Of a stretch of DNA of 64,000 nt, positions 8,703 to 19,658 are shown in pieces (the first letter of the stretch is position 1; every line of letters begins with the position of its first letter). The notes beneath the pieces were generated by a model. It searched no databases. It saw only the letters and a list, made by a program, of their open reading frames with translations, and had not been told where the DNA came from. Source of the DNA: Pseudophaeobacter sp. (GTDB lineage: Bacteria > Pseudomonadota > Alphaproteobacteria > Rhodobacterales > Rhodobacteraceae); the NCBI GenBank assembly GCA_027019165.1, contig JALUXC010000003.1, positions 310,001-374,000 of the forward strand, read 5' to 3'. A program made the translations under genes and the position numbers.

Positions 8703-9632
8703 TCAGCCCAGTTTTTCGGTCAGCTCAGGCACCGCCTGGAACAGGTCCGCCACGAGGCCAAAGTCGGCAACCTGGAAGATCGGCGCCTCTTCGTCTTTGT
8801 TGATGGCGACGATGATCTTTGAGTCTTTCATACCCGCCAGGTGCTGGATCGCACCGGAGATGCCGACAGCCACATACAGCTCAGGCGCGACGACCTTACC
8901 GGTCTGACCCACCTGCCAGTCGTTCGGCGCATAGCCCGAATCGACCGCGGCGCGAGAGGCACCCACGGCGGCGCCCAGTTTGTCCGCCAGACCTTCGATA
9001 AGTTTGAAGTCCTCTTCGGAGCCGACGCCGCGACCACCGGAGACAACCACGCCAGCTGAGGTCAGCTCGGGGCGATCAGAGGCGGCAACCTTGTCTTCGA
9101 TCCATTCGGACAGGCCGGGGTTTTCGGCCGCACCGGTGGTTTCCACCGAAGCCGAACCACCTTCACCGGCAGCGTCGAAGGTCGAGGTGCGGAAGGAGAT
9201 GACCTTTTTGGCGTCTTTCGACTTCACAGTCTGGATCGCGTTACCGGCGTAGATCGGGCGCTCGAAGGTTTCGCCATCGACAACCGCAGTCACGTCCGAG
9301 ATCACCATCACATCCAGAAGCGCCGCGACGCGCGGCAGCACGTTCTTGGCGTCTGTGGTGGCGGGAGCCACGATGTGGCTGTAATCGCCAGCCAGCGAGA
9401 CGATCAGCGCCGCAGTGGGTTCCGCCAGGCGGTGGCCGAGCGATGCGTCCTCGGCAACCAGTACCTTGGCCACGCCATCAATCTTGGCGGCGGCGTCGCC
9501 TGCGGCAGCGGCGGAAGCACCGGCGCACAGAACGGTCACGTCACCCAGTGCCTTGGCGGCAGAGACGGCCTTGGCGGTGGCGTCCAGCGCCAGCTCGCCG
9601 TTATTCACTTCGGCAAGGAGAAGAACAGCCAT
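8703..9632 (-). CDS. etfA: Electron transfer flavoprotein alpha subunit
   Basis: 309-aa FAD-carrying subunit of the ETF heterodimer, which moves electrons from acyl-CoA and other dehydrogenases to ETF-ubiquinone oxidoreductase. The N-terminal nucleotide-fold domain is followed by the C-terminal FAD domain with [47 protein letters not shown] and [15 protein letters not shown], all ETF-alpha hallmarks. Its ATG overlaps the etfB stop by one nucleotide (TAATG), giving translational coupling. Confidence 0.96.
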   Translation of the reverse strand: MAVLLLAEVNNGELALDATAKAVSAAKALGDVTVLCAGASAAAAGDAAAKIDGVAKVLVAEDASLGHRLAEPTAALIVSLAGDYSHIVAPATTDAKNVLPRVAALLDVMVISDVTAVVDGETFERPIYAGNAIQTVKSKDAKKVISFRTSTFDAAGEGGSASVETTGAAENPGLSEWIEDKVAASDRPELTSAGVVVSGGRGVGSEEDFKLIEGLADKLGAAVGASRAAVDSGYAPNDWQVGQTGKVVAPELYVAVGISGAIQHLAGMKDSKIIVAINKDEEAPIFQVADFGLVADLFQAVPELTEKLG

Positions 9633-10390
9633 TACACAGCCCCCGCTTCTTTGAGTTTCGCAACCAGTTCGTCCACCGAGCCGACGATGATACCGGCCGA
9701 GCGCGCTTCGGGCTCTTTGGTGGAGACCACTTCCAGGCGCGGCGAGACATCGACGCCATAGTCGGCGGCGGTTTTCTCATCCAGCGGCTTTTTCTTGGCC
9801 TTCATGATGTTCGGCAGCGAGGCATAGCGCGGCTCGTTGAGGCGCAGGTCAACGGTGACGATGGCAGGCATCTTGACGCTGATGGTCTGCAGGCCGCCGT
9901 CAACTTCGCGGGTGACCTTGGCGTTGTCGCCGTCGATGTCGATCTCAGAGGCAAAGGTACCCTGCGACCAGCCGAGCAGCGCTGACAGCATCTGACCGGT
10001 GGCGTTCATGTCGTTGTCGATCGCCTGCTTGCCGGCCAGAACCAGACCGGGCTGCTCTTCCTCGACGATCTTGGCAAGGATCTTGGCAACGGCCAGGGGC
10101 TCGATATCGGTGTGAACGTCATCGGCAGCCACAACCAGGATCGCGCGGTCCGCGCCCATGGCGAGGGCGGTGCGCAGGGTTTCCTGGGCCTGTTTCACGC
10201 CGATCGAGACCGCAACGACCTCATCTGCCTTGCCGGCTTCCTTCAGGCGGATGGCCTCTTCGACGGCAATCTCGTCAAAGGGGTTCATCGACATCTTGAC
10301 GTTGGCGAGATCGACACCGCTGCCGTCCGCTTTGACGCGGACCTTAACGTTGTAGTCGATCACGCGTTTGACAGGCACGAGTACCTTCAT
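9632..10390 (-). CDS. etfB: Electron transfer flavoprotein beta subunit
   Basis: 252-aa AMP-binding subunit of ETF. The N-terminus [18 protein letters not shown], the [16 protein letters not shown] helix and the recognition loop [12 protein letters not shown] (the site methylated in several ETF-beta proteins and used to dock dehydrogenases) identify it. ATG10390 was chosen over the upstream in-frame start at 10411 because the conserved N-terminus begins here and GGAGAG lies about 10 nt upstream. First gene of an etfB-etfA operon. Confidence 0.96.
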   Translation of the reverse strand: MKVLVPVKRVIDYNVKVRVKADGSGVDLANVKMSMNPFDEIAVEEAIRLKEAGKADEVVAVSIGVKQAQETLRTALAMGADRAILVVAADDVHTDIEPLAVAKILAKIVEEEQPGLVLAGKQAIDNDMNATGQMLSALLGWSQGTFASEIDIDGDNAKVTREVDGGLQTISVKMPAIVTVDLRLNEPRYASLPNIMKAKKKPLDEKTAADYGVDVSPRLEVVSTKEPEARSAGIIVGSVDELVAKLKEAGAV

Positions 10391-10655
10391 TTTACGTTCT
10401 CTCCTTAACAAATGGCCTGCCGCGTGGGCGGCGGACCTTCATGCTCTCGCGCCGTTGATACCGGGTCAGCTATGCGGGCAACAGTGAAAAATCGTCACGT
10501 TAGCGCCCCCGGACGTCGCGTCTGTCTGTTTGGGTCATCAATTTTGCAAGAATGTTTCGCAACGCAAAGCAATCTGCCGCAAGGGCAGGTTTCCAATGCA
10601 GGTGAGCCGCCGGGGCAGAAATGCGCCAGTCGATTCGTGAAAATTTTGCGACAGT

Positions 10656-11228
10656 CTAACGGTTGGCGCCGGGCACCCAGAGCACATCCCGCGTGCCGTT
10701 GTCATTGGCTACGCGCGAGGCGACGAAGAACCAGTCGGACAGCCGGTTGAGGTAACGCACGGCGGCCGGGTTCACTTCTTCTTCGGTGGCCAGTTCCGTG
10801 GCAAGCCGTTCTGCGCGGCGTGCAACGGTGCGGCAGACGTGCAGATGGGCGGAGAGTTTCGAGCCGCCCGGCAGAACGAAACTGCGCAGGGGTTCCAGCT
10901 CCTTGTTCATGACGTCAATTTCCGCCTCAAGTCGGTCCACCTGAGCGTCCGCCATCCGCAGGGGCGGGTATTCGGCCTCGGCATCCTTGGCCATGTCGGG
11001 GCGGCACATATCGGCGCCAAGATCGAAGAGATCATTCTGGATGCGGGCAAGGGCCTCGTCCATTTCGCCTGTCGCTTCAAGGCGTGCGACACCGACAAAG
11101 GCATTGAGCTCATCCGAGGTGCCATAGGCGCTGACCCGCGCCGAATGTTTTGCCACGCGCTGCCCATCGCCTAGGGCGGTGTCGCCCTTGTCGCCCGTGC
11201 GGGTGTAGATCTTGCTGAGAACAACCAT
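10656..11228 (-). CDS. Cob(I)alamin adenosyltransferase, PduO type
   Basis: 190-aa ATP:corrinoid adenosyltransferase that makes adenosylcobalamin, the cofactor of methylmalonyl-CoA and ethylmalonyl-CoA mutases. PduO-type motifs are intact: YTRTGDKGDTAL near the N-terminus (ATP site), SAYGTSDELNAFVG, and RLSDWFFVASRVAN near the C-terminus. ATG11228 has GGAGGT 9 nt upstream, inside the end of the preceding small gene. The two are 3 nt apart and form an operon, an arrangement I recall as common in Rhodobacterales. Confidence 0.92.
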   Translation of the reverse strand: MVVLSKIYTRTGDKGDTALGDGQRVAKHSARVSAYGTSDELNAFVGVARLEATGEMDEALARIQNDLFDLGADMCRPDMAKDAEAEYPPLRMADAQVDRLEAEIDVMNKELEPLRSFVLPGGSKLSAHLHVCRTVARRAERLATELATEEEVNPAAVRYLNRLSDWFFVASRVANDNGTRDVLWVPGANR

Positions 11229-11231
11229 GGG

Positions 11232-11438
11232 TCACTGACCTCCTTGCGAGCGCAGATAGACAAAAGCCACGACCAGCACGACGGCGATGAACTGAAACAA
11301 CAGCCGCAGGCGCATCATCTTATTGCCGTACTTGTGATTGAAGGCACCGCCTTTACCAAAGCCGCCCATGCCGATCACCAAGACGATCACCACGGCCGCC
11401 ATAGCCACCACGGCCAGAATGAAGAGGGGATCCCCCAT
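11232..11438 (-). CDS. Small twin-transmembrane HIG1-like protein
   Basis: 68-aa inner-membrane protein with two hydrophobic segments (about residues 5-24 and 47-62) separated by a basic loop. The loop contains NKMMRLRLLFQF, which matches the (N)K.MR.R...Q signature of the HIG1/hypoxia-induced family; bacterial members are linked to cytochrome oxidase. Too short for confident family assignment by eye, but both topology and motif fit. Upstream partner of the cobalamin adenosyltransferase gene. Confidence 0.7.
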   Translation of the reverse strand: MGDPLFILAVVAMAAVVIVLVIGMGGFGKGGAFNHKYGNKMMRLRLLFQFIAVVLVVAFVYLRSQGGQ

Positions 11439-11521
11439 CGCGCTTGCTCCTACGTATTTGCCACGTTTCGGTCTTTGCCCCGGTCTACCGCCTGACTTGC
11501 CGGATAGCGACCGCGAATCCG

Positions 11522-12352
11522 CTATCTAAGGCGGGCAAGGATGCGGTCAATTGACCGGGTCGACAAAATCCGGCGCAGAACTCCGGCGATATGGGTCGGG
11601 GTGGTCACGTAATAGCGCGGGCGCGGGCGGCGCGATTCGCAGGCATGGATCAGTTTTGCCGTCACCGCAGAGGCGGGCAGCTCGAACGTATCCGGCCCTT
11701 TGCTTTCGTATAGCCGCTTGAGAAGGCTCTTCTCGTAGAGGCCCCGCAAGGGCGAGGATTGCCAGTCCACATAGCGTTCAAAATGCGGGATCGAGTTCTC
11801 CCGGATCTTGGAGGTTACCGGGCCAGGCTCGATGAGGATCACATGGATGTCGGTGTCGATCAGCTCGATCCTGAGCGTGTCGGTCAGCCCCTCAACGGCA
11901 TATTTCGTGGCCACATAGGCGCCGCGCCAGGGAAAAGAGACCATGCCGAGGATCGAGGAGTTTTGCACGATGCGCCCATGACCCTGGGCCCGCATCACCG
12001 GGATCACCTGACGGGTCAGCTCGTGCCAGCCAAAGAAATTGCTTTCAAAGATGTCGCGAAGGGCGTCTGTCGGCAGATCCTCCACCGCGCCCGGCAGGCC
12101 GTGGGCACCATTGTTGAACAGCACATCCAGCGTGCCGCCGGTGGCCTCAAGCACCTCTTGCAGGCCAGAGGCGATCGTTTCGGGGTCTGTGTAGTCGATC
12201 AGCGGGCTGTCAAAGCCTTCGGCGCGCATCCGGTCGCAGTCGCGTTGCTGGCGGCAGGAAGCAAAGACCCGCCAGCCCCGGGTCCGCATGCCGCGCGCGG
12301 CGTCGAGACCGATGCCGGACGAACAGCCCGTGATCAGGATTGTTTTCTGCAT
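11522..12352 (-). CDS. SDR family oxidoreductase
   Basis: 276-aa classical short-chain dehydrogenase/reductase. Cofactor motif TGCSSGIG at residues 8-15, structural NNGAHG near 80, catalytic Ser in QNSSILG and the YVATK catalytic Tyr/Lys pair. The substrate is unknown; the sequence resembles the broad 11-beta-HSD/retinol-dehydrogenase-like branch. It lies 33 nt downstream of the SH3b gene on the same strand, so both may be co-transcribed. Confidence 0.85.
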   Translation of the reverse strand: MQKTILITGCSSGIGLDAARGMRTRGWRVFASCRQQRDCDRMRAEGFDSPLIDYTDPETIASGLQEVLEATGGTLDVLFNNGAHGLPGAVEDLPTDALRDIFESNFFGWHELTRQVIPVMRAQGHGRIVQNSSILGMVSFPWRGAYVATKYAVEGLTDTLRIELIDTDIHVILIEPGPVTSKIRENSIPHFERYVDWQSSPLRGLYEKSLLKRLYESKGPDTFELPASAVTAKLIHACESRRPRPRYYVTTPTHIAGVLRRILSTRSIDRILARLR

Positions 12353-12385
12353 GAAGGCCCCCGCGCCGATGTCTACCGGGGGACG

Positions 12386-13066
12386 TTATGGGGCCTTTTT
12401 GCTCACCAGTGAAGCCGCGATCCAGCCAAAATGTTCGTTGTCAGGGGTCCGAAGCTGCAGCCAGCCAGCGCCATTGTCGTCGATGATGATGACCTCGTCC
12501 CCGGCAAGCAGGCGCGTGATGATGGGATAGGCCGTGCCGGGGCCTTGCCGCATATTGACCCGAGAGGCGCGAATGCTGCGGATGTCATTTTCCAAAGCTG
12601 CGGGCTGTTCGGCTGTCGGGTCTGCGGCCAATCCTGGCTGCCGGTTTGTTGCTGCCGACGCACTATCGTCACGCCAGTCCGTTTGCAGCCCTCCGCCGAG
12701 GCCCGCTTCGAGCGAGGCAAGCTGAATGCCGCCTGCCCCAAGGCCAGCATTGAACAGGCTGGCGGATGCCGCTTGTGTTTGGCTTGCGCTGTGCTCCTGA
12801 ACGGATGCGCTACGCTCTGTTGGGGTGCGCTGCTCCTCGACACGGGCGCGCACCAGATCCTTGTGGCGCGTCTCAATCGTGGTGCGTGTTACCAAGGATG
12901 CAGCCGTCACCGTGATGTCATCCTGCGTGCGGCGGTTCGCTTGGGGAGCAGGTGCTTTGGCTAACGTGACAACGGGGCGTTCTGGCGGCGTGAAATCTGC
13001 CCCGCCGCTGAGCTCGTAAAAGCCCCAGCCGAGAAAAGCAAAAGACGCCAAAACAAAGCGCGACAT
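12386..13066 (-). CDS. SH3 domain-containing exported protein
   Basis: 226-aa protein with an N-terminal hydrophobic signal or anchor (VLASFAFLGWGFYEL), a long low-complexity Ala/Pro/Gln-rich middle, and a C-terminal bacterial SH3 domain from about residue 160 (RASRVNMRQGPGTAYPIITRLLAGDEVIII, ending GWIAASLV). SH3b domains bind peptidoglycan or mediate protein contacts in the periplasm. Divergent from parC. Its precise role is unknown. Confidence 0.8.
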   Translation of the reverse strand: MSRFVLASFAFLGWGFYELSGGADFTPPERPVVTLAKAPAPQANRRTQDDITVTAASLVTRTTIETRHKDLVRARVEEQRTPTERSASVQEHSASQTQAASASLFNAGLGAGGIQLASLEAGLGGGLQTDWRDDSASAATNRQPGLAADPTAEQPAALENDIRSIRASRVNMRQGPGTAYPIITRLLAGDEVIIIDDNGAGWLQLRTPDNEHFGWIAASLVSKKAP

Positions 13067-13318
13067 GGCGCATCCCCCAAAACCAAATCATCAATGACAA
13101 GCCGCCAATGGCAGCTGGACCCGAAACCCGCCTCATGCCCAAAGGCTTGGGAACAGACAGGCGGTGGGACCATAGGCAGCGTGGGCTTAATCTTAGGTGA
13201 AAACGGACCCGAAACACAGGGGAGAGTCGGTTTTCTTCTCCCCCAAAAGGACCGCATGCAGTCATGGACATGCAACGCGCTGCTTTACCGCGGCAGATGG
13301 GGGCAGTATTACCACGAT

Positions 13319-15667
<2,349 letters not shown>

Positions 15668-15749
15668 TCGCCACCGGGGTTTACCGGCGCTGCCTGCTCT
15701 GGCTATCTGGCGTCGACCGCCACATTCGGTGCGATACAGGGATAACGAC

Positions 15750-16310
15750 ATGATCCGACTTCTGACCTTCCTGGGCCTCTTTGCCCTGGTCACGGCCTGC
15801 GGCGAAACACAGCTCAATGAGCCGCCCGAAGACTTGGGCGCCTTCAAGGTGCGCGTTGCCCATGTCTATACCGAAAAGGCGCTGAAATGGCCGATGTCCC
15901 GCGATGCGGAGCAGTCCGAATGGATCGAGCCGATGAAAACTGCGCTTGAGGCACGTCTGCGCCGCTATGAGGGCAATCAGGAATATGACGTGGCGGTTAC
16001 GCTCGAAGGGTTCATGCTTGCGCCGCCGGGTGTGCCAATCCTGTTCAATCCCAAAAGCGTCGCAGTTGTGAATGTCTTTGTTTATGACGTCGCCAAAAAG
16101 GAATTCCTCGCCGACAAGCACCAGATGGAGATCTTCGAGGACACCACCGGCGAGAGTGCCATCGTGGGCTCAGGTCACAGCCGTACAAAGGAAGAGCAGA
16201 TCGCCGGTCTTGCGCTCAACATCGCTGACGCGGTTGAGGAATTTTTGGCCAAGCAGCACAAGGAAAACGGCTGGTTTGCCCCGCGTGAAGAAGGCAGCGA
16301 AGAGGGCTAA
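15750..16310 (+). CDS. Putative lipoprotein of unknown function
   Basis: 186-aa protein with a lipoprotein signal peptide: basic N-terminus, hydrophobic core and lipobox LVTAC, so Cys17 should be lipidated. The mature part contains no family motif I recognise; it includes a stretch VAVVNVFVYDVAKKEFLADKH and an acidic C-terminus. It follows parC by 82 nt with no evident terminator between them. Probably membrane-anchored and periplasmic. Confidence 0.75.
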   Translation: MIRLLTFLGLFALVTACGETQLNEPPEDLGAFKVRVAHVYTEKALKWPMSRDAEQSEWIEPMKTALEARLRRYEGNQEYDVAVTLEGFMLAPPGVPILFNPKSVAVVNVFVYDVAKKEFLADKHQMEIFEDTTGESAIVGSGHSRTKEEQIAGLALNIADAVEEFLAKQHKENGWFAPREEGSEEG

Positions 16311-16385
16311 GCCCTTGCCGCTGACCTGAAACCGCAACAATCCGGCTGAACTCGGCCAAATCCGCCTCTGTCAAGCAGGAACGGG

Positions 16386-16414
16386 TTGATTTTTGCGCGC
16401 AAACCAAATAATCG
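16386..16414 (+). promoter_or_regulatory. Putative sigma-70 promoter of first tuf copy
   Basis: TTGATT (16386-16391), 17-nt spacer, TAATCG (16409-16414). The predicted start of transcription, near 16421, gives a leader of about 55 nt before the tuf start codon. Confidence 0.5.
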
Positions 16415-16474
16415 GCGCGCGCAGAGGAAACCGGGTCGCAGATGGACCCCACATTTCAAAAGGGCGCCAAGAGA

Positions 16475-17650
<1,176 letters not shown>

Positions 17651-17744
17651 GGTCGCGTTTCCATAGGAAACGCTGGCCAGTGGCGGCAGGGTATTCGCGC
17701 CAAAGCGCGAATGTCCCGAGAGCCACACCGGCGAGACAAACAGA
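17651..17744 (+). ncRNA. Structured tuf 3' UTR (copy 1)
   Basis: Two hairpins precede the terminator: GCGTTTCC-ATA-GGAAACGC (17655-17673) and ATTCGCG-CCAAAG-CGCGAAT (17693-17712), the second extendable by flanking GGG/CCC. The same structure follows the other tuf copy with four substitutions over about 115 nt including the terminator; all four lie in loops or linkers. This suggests a functional 3' UTR or a 3'-derived small RNA. Confidence 0.6.
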
Positions 17745-17776
17745 AAGGGCGCCCTAGCGGCGCCCTCTTTTTGTTT
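17745..17776 (+). terminator. Intrinsic terminator of tuf copy 1
   Basis: GGGCGCC (17747-17753) and GGCGCCC (17759-17765) form a 7-bp stem with a 5-nt loop, followed by TCTTTTTGTTT. Confidence 0.92.
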
Positions 17777-18126
17777 GAACGCGATGATCCCGAGACGCAT
17801 TGATCGGACCTGTGTCGAAGATCATCAAGCAATCACAGCTGTACTGTGATGGTTGCAGCAGGGGATCGGCGACGCGGCGAGAATGTCCCAAGAGCAGCTA
17901 GGCGGATAACCCGCGGGCACCTTTTGCCGGAGACCTTTGTAGACGTAAGACCTTGCAGCGCAGCGGCGCCAAGAACTCGTGAACAAGCCATCTGTGATCG
18001 GGAATGCAAAAGGGTGATTTGGTATGGCGATGTTCCAAGGTTTTACACTGCTTTTGATTGAGGTGGCTGGATAGGTTCAATCAAATCGGATAAAAGCAGG
18101 CGAAAATCAAAATGGAGCATTTGTTT
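17777..18126. other. Intergenic stretch without a recognised gene
   Basis: About 350 nt between the tuf terminator and a small lipoprotein gene. No ORF here looks coding. One segment (about 17853-17896) weakly resembles the second tuf 3' UTR hairpin: a GCAGGGG...GAATGTCCCAAGAGC frame matches GCAGGG...GAATGTCCCGAGAGC. It might be a decayed copy. Nothing else recognised. Confidence 0.4.
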
Positions 18127-18405
18127 ATGCGTTCGATTATCCTCGTCACATTTTCTGCCATGTTAGTAGCGTCTTGTGGCGCTGGTGGCGCGCCTTCAAC
18201 TTCGAAGCCTGCGGCCCACGGAGTGGCCGTTACCTGGGACAAAAACCGGAAATCCTTCTCTGGCACCGCAGGGTCAGCTTGGACGGAAGAGGATCTTAGG
18301 TCAGACAAGAATGGTGGAATATGTGGTGCCGACCATTCATTGAGAGACTTGAAAGTGTCGCGCCAAGAGAACGGCACGCTCGCCTTCACGGGAAGGTGCG
18401 TCTAG
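18127..18405 (+). CDS. Small putative lipoprotein
   Basis: 92-aa protein. The N-terminus MRSIILVTFSAMLVASC has a clear lipobox (VASC, Cys17). The mature region contains two further cysteines (GGICGADH and the C-terminal GRCV) that could form a disulfide. No family recognised. ATG18127 is preferred over ATG18112 because the signal peptide then begins with Met-Arg. Single gene between tuf and a copy of the rpsJ promoter region. Confidence 0.6.
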   Translation: MRSIILVTFSAMLVASCGAGGAPSTSKPAAHGVAVTWDKNRKSFSGTAGSAWTEEDLRSDKNGGICGADHSLRDLKVSRQENGTLAFTGRCV

Positions 18406-18469
18406 GCACTGGACAAGAGGTCGCTCTACGCCCCAGCTTGGGTGAGCCACTACCGGTTTGCCTTGCCTT

Positions 18470-18556
18470 TTGCCACCTCTGTCCAACGGCTGTTTCAAAC
18501 CACATCCCGCATGTTGGATTTAGGGCGGGGTGTTCCCCCCGCCTTTTGGGGTTTGG
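18470..18556 (+). repeat. Copy of the rpsJ promoter/leader (copy A)
   Basis: This block aligns without gaps through its first part to 47398-47470, the rpsJ promoter and leader. -35 TTGCCA, 17-nt spacer ending CCAACGGCTG, -10-like TTTCAA, then CATCCCGCATGTTGG and a terminator hairpin GGCGGGG-TGTTCC-CCCCGCC-TTTT. In the rpsJ copy the corresponding elements are TTGCTC, TAACAG, CATCCCGCATGTCGG and GGGCGGG-GTGATT-CCCGCCC-TTT. Here the -10 is poorer and no plus-strand gene follows. Either a relic of a tuf-rpsJ duplication or an independent short RNA unit. Confidence 0.6.
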
Positions 18557-18577
18557 GCCGCGTAACGTCCGGCTGCT

Positions 18578-19285
18578 CTAGCTAGGGCTTTTAATGGGGT
18601 CCGGTATGCGGCCCGCAGCCAGGTCTGTCTTGTCCGTGATCTCGTCGAGACTGGCTTCAAGGCTCTGGCGCAGCGCTTCGGCTTCTTCGTCGGTCGGGCG
18701 TTTGGGGACTGTCTCTGTCCATTCCTGGCACATCAATACCCCGCTCGAGAAGGGCAGGGGCAGCATCTGCTTGTCCCATGTGGGCAGTTTCATGACCTTC
18801 TTTTCCGCAAAAGCGACGGTAAAGACCCGGCAACCGGTCATGCGCGCCCAGACGATTGGAACCGTTGACGATACGCGCGCGGGACCACGGGGGCCATCGG
18901 CCGCGATCCCGATCGAACAGCCTTCTTTGGTGCGGCGAACCACCTCACGCGACAATGCAACGTGGCGCTGGTAGCTGGCCATGGGAATGGTTTCAAAACC
19001 CAATCGCACAAGGATCTGCCCGGCCAGCCGCCCGGCCCGCGCAGCAGAGGTCAGCGCGCAGATCCGCCCGAGGGAGGTGTCAAACAAGAAGGGGGCCATG
19101 ATCAATCGTTGATGCCAGAGCACAAAGATCACCGGCTCTCCGCGCCTGACGCAGGCGTCCATTTCCTCAAAGCCGCTGCGCTCCCAGCGCGAGGTGCGAT
19201 GGGCGAATCGGACGTAAGAGGCGAACATGGCCTCAATCGTGCGATTGAAGCGCGGGCTGTCGGCAATTCGTTTTCTGAGGCTCAC
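18578..19285 (-). CDS. Lysophospholipid acyltransferase family protein (DUF374)
   Basis: 235-aa protein of the DUF374 branch of acyltransferases. FVLWHQRLIMAPFL (His in the catalytic position) at about residue 56-69 and the GIAADGPRGPARV block, both typical of DUF374, are present. It may acylate a lipid A or lysophospholipid acceptor at the inner membrane; the acceptor is not evident. Start GTG19285 (protein MSLRKRIADSPRFNR) was chosen because GGAAAGGA lies 8-9 nt upstream; an ATG at 19336 would add a non-conserved 17-residue extension. Divergent from tRNA-Trp. Confidence 0.8.
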   Translation of the reverse strand: MSLRKRIADSPRFNRTIEAMFASYVRFAHRTSRWERSGFEEMDACVRRGEPVIFVLWHQRLIMAPFLFDTSLGRICALTSAARAGRLAGQILVRLGFETIPMASYQRHVALSREVVRRTKEGCSIGIAADGPRGPARVSSTVPIVWARMTGCRVFTVAFAEKKVMKLPTWDKQMLPLPFSSGVLMCQEWTETVPKRPTDEEAEALRQSLEASLDEITDKTDLAAGRIPDPIKSPS

Positions 19286-19386
19286 GGCAGGGTTCCTTTC
19301 CAGCCCCTCATAATGGACCAACCCGATGGCTGCCACCCTGTCGGCGGGAAAGGCCGGGTTGATAGGCTTTTGGCACCATTTCCCTC

Positions 19387-19415
19387 TTGCCTCCCGCGCG
19401 GCGGTGGCTTAGGAA
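19387..19415 (+). promoter_or_regulatory. Putative promoter of tRNA-Trp
   Basis: TTGCCT (19387-19392), 17-nt spacer, TAGGAA (19410-19415), followed about 12 nt later by the mature tRNA 5' end. Confidence 0.5.
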
Positions 19416-19427
19416 CTGCCGCACCGT

Positions 19428-19503
19428 AGGGGTATAGCTCAGTTGGTAGAGCGACGGTCTCCAAAACCGTAGGTCGCGGGTTCGAACCCTGCTGCCCCTG
19501 CCA
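19428..19503 (+). tRNA. tRNA-Trp (anticodon CCA)
   Basis: 76-nt cloverleaf. Acceptor stem AGGGGTA pairs with TGCCCCT, with discriminator G and an encoded CCA. The D-arm includes TAGCTCAGTTGGTAGAGC, the anticodon arm ACGGT-CTCCAAA-ACCGT presents CCA, and the T-arm carries GGTTCGAAC. In many alphaproteobacteria tRNA-Trp is immediately followed by secE; here 4.5 kb of accessory genes intervene. Confidence 0.97.
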
Positions 19504-19658
19504 GTTTCACAGAAATCTCCCAAAATCTGCTATTGGTTCATCTGGCTATCTGCTGGGCAAGACTGTGGCACATGGCAAAGACACGGTTCCGCAGCAGAGG
19601 CTCGGCAGCGGAACTGAGGCCCTGGGTGCATTGGTGCGAAAGGAATAGCCGCGCAGGA

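Noticed and set aside
17846-18061. 71-codon frame after the first tuf terminator.
   Set aside because: Arg-rich translation with no motif, no ribosome site; typical random frame in GC-rich intergenic DNA.
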